Part shown: positions 57,591-64,000 of the stretch, one piece after another | Layout: each line of letters starts with the position of its first letter | Numbering within the stretch: the first letter of the stretch is position 1 | NCBI GenBank assembly: GCA_031772625.1 | Contig: CM062818.1 | Coordinates: forward strand, 209,553,742-209,617,741 | Length of the DNA: 64,000 nt | Reading direction: 5' to 3' | From: Pinus tabuliformis | Taxonomy: Eukaryota > Streptophyta > Pinopsida > Pinales > Pinaceae | Program-made: the position numbers and the translations under genes | Notes under the pieces: model-generated | The model's input: only the letters and a program-made list of their open reading frames with translations | The model's database searches: none | What the model was told of the DNA's origin: nothing

Positions 57591-58324
57591 TTCCTCCTCA
57601 GAATATGTAAAAGTGCTTAAGGATTCATGAGGTTAGTTGCAAGTTTTAACATGAATTTCTAAATGTTTTTATGTTAATTGCATGTACAAATTAACATAAT
57701 CAAATGACTAAACCATAACATATAATAGACATGAACATCACCAAAAAAGTATCACAACAACACATGATGAAGGAGTTCACCCTACGTGGGCTACGTATCC
57801 TTGGTCTAGATTCCAATGGCTTGGTCCTCTCTATTATGCTCAAAAGTGCGAATACATCAGTTTACAATGCTCAGATAGCTCTGAAACCTATTCCAATGGC
57901 TCTAGAAAACCCAAAAACGTTTGTCTAGCCTCTTTCTGCTCCTGATTTAGTAAAAAAATAAAGAAGTTATGGCTTCCCCAAGTCTTTCTGTTAATTGCAC
58001 CGCAATTTCGCCAAAATCTAGCACCATCCTACAAATTTGCCTCCAATTCCACTAACCGAGCGCCGATTTTTCCTAATTTCGGGCGAAATTTTTGGACAGA
58101 TTAAATTCCATATAAGGCCTTAAATCTTAAAATTTTGGGCCACATGGGGGCCACATGCCTGGGGCTAAGGCCAATGGCTCGTCCCTATTGGTCGGGCCCC
58201 CACTCCATTCCACCGTGGTCCCGTCGGGTGGCACGTGCCTAAGGGCTGACCCTTTCCCCAAATTGCGCCAAACTTAACATTTAAATACAAGTGGAAACCA
58301 TAATATAATAAGAACTATTCGAAT
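57591..58324. other. No gene seen
   Basis: Non-coding on both strands. The part 58130-58270 is strikingly G+C-rich with repeated 'gggccacatg' and 'ggtcgggccccc' words and then the A-rich text returns. No element end or domain could be assigned. Confidence 0.5.
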
Positions 58325-58395
58325 GGCATGTTGGTAACAACTTGGACTTAGAGTTTTTAGGTCACGGGTTCGACCCCCGTTGTTGATGCTCAGAC
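58325..58395 (+). repeat. tRNA-like segment with Pol III boxes, possible SINE head
   Basis: TTGGTAACAACTTGG resembles an A box and GGTTCGACCCC fits the B box, about 35 bases apart. The second forms a good T-arm: ACGGG, loop TTCGACC, CCCGT. I cannot fold a proper acceptor stem or anticodon arm, so this is more likely the 5' part of a tRNA-derived SINE than a tRNA gene. No target duplication was found. Confidence 0.45.
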
Positions 58396-58422
58396 CTTAA
58401 CCTGATTTTTGGTGGTTGTCGG

Positions 58423-58461
58423 GCTACCACGTGGTGGCCCCTGGCTGGGCCACGTGGTAGC
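58423..58461. repeat. Perfect 12-bp inverted repeat containing two G-boxes
   Basis: GCTACCACGTGG (58423-58434) and CCACGTGGTAGC (58450-58461) are exact reverse complements around a 15-base loop. Each arm contains CCACGTGG, itself palindromic and the core of the plant G-box bound by bZIP/bHLH factors. It could be part of a repeat or a regulatory site; no gene is adjacent. Confidence 0.7.
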
Positions 58462-58829
58462 TTGTAGTTGGCCACCAACCAACCAATCAAAAACACCCAA
58501 ATCACAACTAATAACATCATGCCACTTGACAACACACCATTCACCGAAGGTCAACCAGTCACTTGCACAGTCACCCTAACACGTAGGCATTCCCAGTTAG
58601 CACCATGTCAGCATTATAGACTGCTGTTTGGCCTGTCTACATTTTTTTTTAAATTTGCTTATTCAGGAAAATGAACAAAACATGTTTATGTGAGCGTACA
58701 AAGTCCATTTCATGCAAAATGAGTTGCACCAGATTCAGGATGACGAGCACTACACGATATTTTAGGTTCCACACTGATCTGACAAATTTGAATTTTGAGC
58801 ACTTGATCATTCCTCCCCACTGGAAGCCT

Positions 58830-59280
58830 TTTGGACCCAAAAATATCACTTTCATTTGTCCAACAGGTGAGGTTATAGTTCCCTCACATTTCTAATCTCG
58901 ATCCATTTGGATTTAGAAGGATTCATTCCTTTAGGCCCTATTTGAAGGTAGTCCACACTCGCTCATTTTGAAGACCTTGTTCTTCTGTCAAGAATGGTGT
59001 CTTGCTGTAGTTCATCAAGGTATTCAGGAGAAAAATCCTCAATGGAAGGAATCTAGACATATTCTCCTTGATATTCAATCAAAGGAGGCTTGTACAACCT
59101 TAAGTTCTCAACATTAGAAACAACATAAATTTTCATATATGTAGGCAAATCCAACATAAAGGCATTTTCACCAATCTTTTCCAAAATTCCGAATGGACCA
59201 TATCTAATTGGTATTAGTGTCAGTATCTTCATCCCTCCATCAATGATCAAAATTCTCTTGTTGCATTGCATTTTAGGTGT
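58830..59280 (-). pseudogene. Antisense remnant of gypsy integrase C-terminus
   Basis: The minus-strand frame 59271-59053 reads a typical GPY/F-type integrase tail: LTLIPIRYGPFGILEKIG, ENAFMLDLPTYMKIYVVSNV and ENLRLYKPPL. Downstream (lower coordinates) fragments such as PSIEDFSPEYLDEL and a stop-broken WIEIRNVREL continue it. No RT or integrase core lies next to it, so it is an isolated fragment of another gypsy copy, opposite in strand to the basal element. Confidence 0.8.
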
Positions 59281-59955
59281 CTCATCTGATCAACTGCATT
59301 CCATTAGGATCATGGATGGTATATTATGAATTTTCCCCTCATCATCTTTACCTGGTGGCCCATTTTCATACATTCAGGTCATTTACAGTCATTTTTTGTC
59401 TTTACATCTGCAAAAGTCATTTTTAGGGTTTTAGGTCTCATTAGGTGTAGCGTTTTGTCTTTAAAGTCTTGTAAAAGCTTAATAATGGTCAGCAGGCACA
59501 TGAGGAAGCCAAATAAAGTCTCAACAATAAAAATTTTAATAATCACATGCTCAGTGATTGATTTTTCCTCAAAACCCTGTTTTGAGGAAAAACAGAGTTT
59601 TATTATTTTATGTACATAAATTTCATGTAATTTAATATTTTTTCTATATGTAATAAGTCCAAGATGCAGCCCTGGTCACCTTACCAAGCTCCTGCAAAAG
59701 AGTCAAAAATTCAAAGCATTTAGTCCATCAAAGGCAAAAAACAAGTCAAACTGCCAAAATAGAGTTTTAAAGAACAAGTGAAAAAGCAAACTTTAGAAAA
59801 GTGGGTTTTTGCAAATAAAAATTAAAGTCCAAGGATATATAAAGTGTTTCTTATGTTCAAGAGTTCATTTGTGTGCCAAAGAGAGAAAAACAAGAACCAA
59901 GTCGTGTTTTTGAGGCGAAGAAGGCGATTTGCAGCAAAACTTAGCAGTTACACTG

Positions 59956-60074
59956 GGCGCGGTGCACCTGGGTCGAGGCGCGGCACACCTGGTCGGTGCG
60001 GCACATAGAGGCTCAGAAAACACATTAAAACTTCAACTGGCGTAGTGCACCTGTTAGTGGGCGCGGTGCACCTG
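59956..60074. repeat. Four copies of a G+C-rich 15-mer in two 21-bp-spaced pairs
   Basis: GGCGCGGTGCACCTG at 59956-59970 and 60060-60074, GGCGCGGCACACCTG at 59977-59991 and GGCGTAGTGCACCTG at 60039-60053. Starts are 21 bases apart within each pair. Related words, 'tggtgcgtagcgccacctg' near 62161 and 'tggcgcgacgcac' near 62525, lie beyond the ORF. Confidence 0.7.
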
Positions 60075-60217
60075 TCTTTCAAGCTTGAAATTCACTCAAA
60101 TCACCTCCTCCAAGCTCCAAATCGTGCAAACCTCATTTCACAAGTGAGTTTAACATTCCTAAGTGCCATTGCAAGGGTTTTAGTCAGCTTTCATAGTGTT
60201 TCAATAGGTGAAAAATA

Positions 60218-60449
60218 AAACCCTAATTTGTTGCACAGTCATATTGAAAATCTGCCTAGGGTTTGCAAAATTGTAATTTTTGCTGTTGTCCCCTGCACCA
60301 TTTTCATTTTCCTCTTCACTACACTCCCCTCATTTCATTTTCCCTCCCCTTTCTCATTCACACTCATTCATTCCCTTATCCCCAAAACTAAAAACCCTAA
60401 TACCTAATCCCACTACTCCCAAACCCTAATTAGTATCTCTAAACCCTAT
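60218..60449 (+). promoter_or_regulatory. Telo-box-like motifs upstream of the decayed ORF
   Basis: AAACCCTAA at 60218-60226, 60392-60400 and 60421-60429, plus AAACCCTAT at 60441-60449. The telo-box is a known motif in plant promoters, often of growth-related genes. The motifs are dispersed, not tandem, so this is not a telomere tract. The role here is unknown. Confidence 0.5.
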
Positions 60450-60593
60450 CACCTCCCAAAAAACCTACAATCAACATCACAAAATCCCTCATTCACTGTC
60501 TCCCATCATCAATCCCTTTCATTGAACAAAAAACACCTATTGTTGATATAAAATCTCTTCATACTCATCATTGAAACACAAATAGTGGCAAAC

Positions 60594-62099
60594 ATGGAGA
60601 CAGATTCACCTTATGAAAGAGATGAAGAAACAGTAAGTGATTCCTCCCAAGAAATTCATGCACCTAGAAAACCTCACAAGGGAGGAAAACACATCCAGGA
60701 GGAGCCCACCACACTTACTGAGCTATTGGCTTACCCTCTTGTAGTAGCTTGTTTCAAACATCAGTCTTGCTACCAATTTTGTGAGATGGTGGAAAGAGTC
60801 AAATACCACCATGAGCTTGCTAGATTATTTGTGCTCCATCTTCACAATGGCCAGGTCAATTTGGCAGGTGTTACATTCACTTTGACACCTAAAACTATAG
60901 CTGAAGCAACAGGTATTCTGAATGTGGGTGAACAGTGGAACAAGGGATAGCTGGTGGACAAAGAACATTATGAGCCTTATATCAAGGCTGGCTATTAGAA
61001 GCAGATCAATAGAGTTTTCCCTTTTAGGTACCTACAGGACACATATGCTCCACTGATGAAGCTCATAATCAAATATTTCAGTTGTGAAGGCAGATTTTCT
61101 CGCTTGTACACCTACCATATTAGATTATTGATGCATTTCACTAGGGTGAGGATGATGAACCTCCCCTATTTCATGTGCCAAAATATTGAGAAAATGACCA
61201 CATTTGTGCAAAGGAAGCCTCCTCATCAACAATACAACAACATTTATCACTTTGCATTGATCAAGATTGTGGTTTTGCATCAGCTGAGCTTGTTGAATGT
61301 TTCATGGGATGATTTCATTTCACATGAGGTTTTCACAAGTCCTCAAGTGATCCCATCAGTTTTTCATGAGGCAGGAGGGCCTTCACATCAGCAAGAAGTG
61401 CATGAGAGTCAAACCACCAGTGAGCCAGTATTCATCACTTATCAAAAGGGCACAAGGAGATTATTTGCAGTAGCAAAACAAGTACTATCTCCACCCGGGG
61501 TGGAAGGGGTCTCGTTTCCTTCAACAGAAAAGTAGGTACAAGACAAAGGGAAACAGCCAGTGCATGAGGAAGGGCCTTCTGAAGGTCAAGAGACAGATTT
61601 CATTCTGATTCAGGATGATGATGTTGATTTGGGCCCCCAAAGCTCAAGATTGAAAGAAATCATCCAGGAATAAGAAGCTGATATTCATGCCTTAGCTCTT
61701 AACCTAGAAAGAGCTAAGGGGACTATAAACTATGTTGAGCAAAGGAACAAGCAGCTGGAGGATCAACAGACGATCATGGAGCTGCAAACTATAAGAGAAA
61801 ACCAGCCAGCAGCCAAGAGGAGTAAAATCAAATTGACACCACTAGAGTAAGAGATTGAAGCTGATCGTGAATCTTGGCTAGAAAGGGCAAACATGCACTT
61901 GGAGAAGTTGCTGGAGAAGTCCAACAAAGAGAAAAAGATGTTGAGGCACATGGCCTATCACTATTTGGCAAGAAACAAGATTTGCAAAGCAAGGATAAGG
62001 AACTTAAAGGCCAAGTTGAGGAAAACTTTGAGGAGGAAGAAAGAACAATATAGACTCAAAATCTTGGCTGAGGCTTCCTTAGCCCAACATAGTACTTGA
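60594..62099 (+). pseudogene. Unrecognised retroelement-like ORF, five stops, no frameshift
   Basis: A single frame of about 500 codons from ATG 60594 to TGA 62097-62099, broken by stops at 60948, 60996, 61533, 61671 and 61848. I do not recognise the protein. The first half (60700-61360) is a helical, Tyr/His/Phe-rich region: 'LARLFVLHLHNGQVNLAGVT', 'FTLTPKTIAEATGI' and 'RFSRLYTYHIRLLMHFTRVR'. The second half is hydrophilic with a charged coiled coil, ending in a Lys/Arg-rich tail (NKICKARIRNLKAKLRK, TLRRKKEQ). The overall plan, a folded N-domain then coiled coil and basic tail, resembles accessory or gag-like ORFs of plant Ty3/gypsy (Athila/Tat-type) elements, but this is a guess. No RT is nearby in the window. 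Confidence 0.65.
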
Positions 62100-64000
62100 T
62101 GGAGGCCACTCAGCTTTTGTCAATTTTGAATTTTTGAAGGGAAAAACAAGATTTTCTGCCTGGTGCGTAGCGCCACCTGTTGCTCGCTTTTTCTAAGGAC
62201 CACCTCTGCAGGAAAACTCTAAATTTTTGGATTCCTCATGCAAAATAATGAATGCCCAGAAATTACTAGAAAGTTTTGTCAATTTTTGAGCTTCCAAAAG
62301 GGTCAAAAAATACTCGAGAATGCCCTTTCTGCCCCTTTTTGGCCACACAGGAAGCAATGTTGGGAGAACTCACTTTTGGAAGGTCAAATGGACACCAAAT
62401 TCATAAATTTAACTTGTTATCGAAAGTAGACAGATAGACCTTTCCAACAAGCCCACTTGGAGAAAATTTGGTGCACGGAAAGGCCTCCAAAGTCAGATGC
62501 AAAATGGCACTACGCACAGGGATAGTGGCGCGACGCACATGATGAAAAATTGCTATTTTTGCCAAAAAACTCTGTTTTTCGCCTAGTTTTTTCTCAGTTT
62601 AACTTTTTTCTCTCTCATGGTCAAACACATGATGTAAATTGATGTAACTTGATGGAATTTGATGTAAAAATGTTGAAAATTCACTCATGGAGGTAGATAC
62701 ATCATGAAAAGGTAGTTTTGAACTAAATGAACCAGTTTCCTAGATTTTAGAGGCAAGTTGTTCCATTACCTACTTTTCAGTTCTTAGTTTAGATCTTGTT
62801 GGAACAACTCCTAAACTCATGAATTCGACCCCTAAAGCCTAGCATGAGTTTTTTGTTTCCTATATCTAGTACTTTTTCAGTCATTTTTCAGGGTTGGACT
62901 CTTGTGAATGCTTTGAGCATTATTGTACATTCATCTCTGCAGTTTGGCAAAGGAATAGACCAGGGTTTGCAGCATTTTGTGGGATTCTTATGGAAAGTTG
63001 ATTTGGTATTGTTTTTCCTTCTGTAATTCAAGTTTACATGTGTTTATGTATGTCATCATCTCTCTTTGTTCAACTTAACTAAATAAATCAAGGATAAAGG
63101 TAGAATTCATTGATGTTGCAGTGCTCTACCTAGGGTTTGTTTAGTTATTTATGTTTTCAACTGTTTGAAGAGGATTCCTGAGACTGTCTTGCCCTCTCCA
63201 ACTCCTCACCAGTCTTAAAACTTTCCATTTTACTTATTTCAAAGTACTAAATCATTTGCCTACCTCACCCCACAGAAACCTTTACAAGACTGAGTCCATT
63301 CCCCCGACCCAAAAATGCCTTTCACTTTTGATCTAGAAAACTAACATAAAACTCAATAAAACTCCTCTAAGCATATACCTAGCCTAAAATTAGTCTTTAT
63401 ATAAGTCATCTTAAGCCTAATTTGCTATATTTTCCTGAGATTGACAAGGAGAGAGCCCTCTCTCGACCTGGTAGGGCTAGCTACCAGGTTAAGCATGGTT
63501 TGATGTTACCCTAGACCTGCCTTTCTCAGCCTGAGGTAGATTTAGGTCCTAACATAGTGGCAACCATATTGGGGAAGAAAAGTTTATTTGTTTGTTAGTG
63601 TTCTTTGTTTTATAAACTACAGACGGAGCCTGAAGTTAGCCAGGTAGCCTTCGAACTGCACATTGCTTTGCGAGTGCATATGTAGATAAAAGCTGCTTGA
63701 GTCAAACTCTAGTCTAGTATTATAAGCTGAACATCTGACTTGCAAATTGCCCCAGTACATTAAAAAATTCTATACTTTTGGATGATGAGTTTAGAATTCA
63801 GTAGGCTGACAAGATTGTAATGTCCATTTGATTTTTGGGAATAATTCAACACACTAGCTTCCAAACGATACACCAGGGCCAATCCTAATCCTAATCCTCC
63901 TCCTGTGTATGAAAACCCAAATCTTATTCCAAGAATTCTCCGCCAACGAAGTTCTGTGATTCCTATGTTTAGATCTCACTCATGCTCGATTATTTTTGAA
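62100..64000. other. Non-coding right end of window
   Basis: No domain on either strand. It may be the 3' or LTR part of the element containing the preceding ORF. A short perfect hairpin, CCTGGTAG-ggctag-CTACCAGG, lies at 63467-63488. A PBS-like TGGCAACCATATTGGGG follows at 63558-63574, after 'cctaaca', as after an LTR end. A (CCTAAT)n-like triplet near 63881-63903 is too short to matter. Confidence 0.45.
63558..63574 (+). other. Possible LTR end and primer-binding site
   Basis: TGGCAACCATATTGGGG follows 'ggtcctaacata'. Its form (TGGC.AC...TTGGGG) recalls primer-binding sites of some Tat/Athila-type plant gypsy elements. It also resembles TAGTGGCAAACATGG around the ORF start at 60583-60597. 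No second LTR is available for comparison. Confidence 0.35.

Larger units (their letters stand above)
59281..60593. other. Non-coding region upstream of the decayed ORF
   Basis: AT-rich with a T-rich stretch near 59600. It contains a cluster of GGCGCGGTGCACCTG-type words (59956-60074) and four telo-box-like AAACCCTA motifs (60218-60449). It may be leader or LTR of the element encoding the frame at 60594; no LTR pair could be demonstrated. Confidence 0.5.

Noticed and set aside
58325..58395. Functional tRNA gene
   Set aside because: T-arm is good, but no acceptor stem or anticodon arm can be paired; kept only as a SINE candidate.
59281..63560. The whole stretch as one giant LTR containing an ORF
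   Set aside because: A PBS-like site at 63558 suggested it, but no second LTR copy or TG start could be shown.
63881..63903. Telomere-like CCTAAT repeats
   Set aside because: Only three units and not the plant CCCTAAA sequence; simple repeat.
1..64000. CRISPR array, rRNA, organellar insertion or host exon
   Set aside because: Looked for regularly spaced repeats, conserved rRNA words, chloroplast/mitochondrial genes and spliced plant genes; none was recognisable.

Overview
The window is plant repeat DNA with no host gene that I can recognise. It is a stack of nested retrotransposons, and most insertions can be ordered from target-site duplications (TSDs) read directly. The organism is probably a gymnosperm, most likely a conifer. 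The strongest pointer is an endonuclease-bearing (GIY-YIG) Penelope-like element at 2079-7602; among land plants such elements are known chiefly from conifers ('Dryad'). Very old, deeply nested LTR elements agree with this. The assignment is inference, because no marker gene is present.

Layout. (1) An old Ty3/gypsy element forms the base: possible LTR 1-1887, primer-binding site (PBS) 1891-1902, gag 7964-9011, and protease/reverse transcriptase (RT) 56572-57590. (2) The Penelope-like element sits in its leader as a large head-to-head inverted repeat (arms about 2.3 kb). (3) A Ty1/copia-derived, gag-protease-only family occupies 9012-56571 on the minus strand as a tandem array: LTR-A, internal A, LTR-B, internal B, truncated LTR-C. 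Later insertions split its LTRs and interior. LTR-A holds a short LTR-like element (10025-18182, TSD CTTAA), which itself holds a non-coding LTR element (10149-18152, TSD TTCAC). LTR-A also holds a second non-coding LTR element (18630-22970, TSD CTTTG), which was hit at its very end by a complete LINE (22975-30432, 14-17 bp TSD). LTR-B holds a chromovirus (36115-43260, TSD CAGAT). Internal B holds another Ty3/gypsy element (45627-54057, TSD ATATT).

(4) The right end (57591-64000) has a tRNA-like SINE candidate, a G-box hairpin, an antisense gypsy integrase tail, and an unrecognised 500-codon open frame (60594-62099) decayed only by stop codons.

The best candidate for something new is the LINE. 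ORF1 (gag-like) and ORF2 (endonuclease, RT, RNase H) are intact and joined by an ATGA overlap. A third intact frame, ORF3 (361 codons), starts inside the end of ORF2. The element reads as a three-cistron L1 with stop/start overlaps at both junctions. Other points of interest are the Penelope inverted repeat, the tandem copia array, the chromovirus frame that starts inside its LTR and reads through the PBS, and several long frames decayed by stops without frameshifts.
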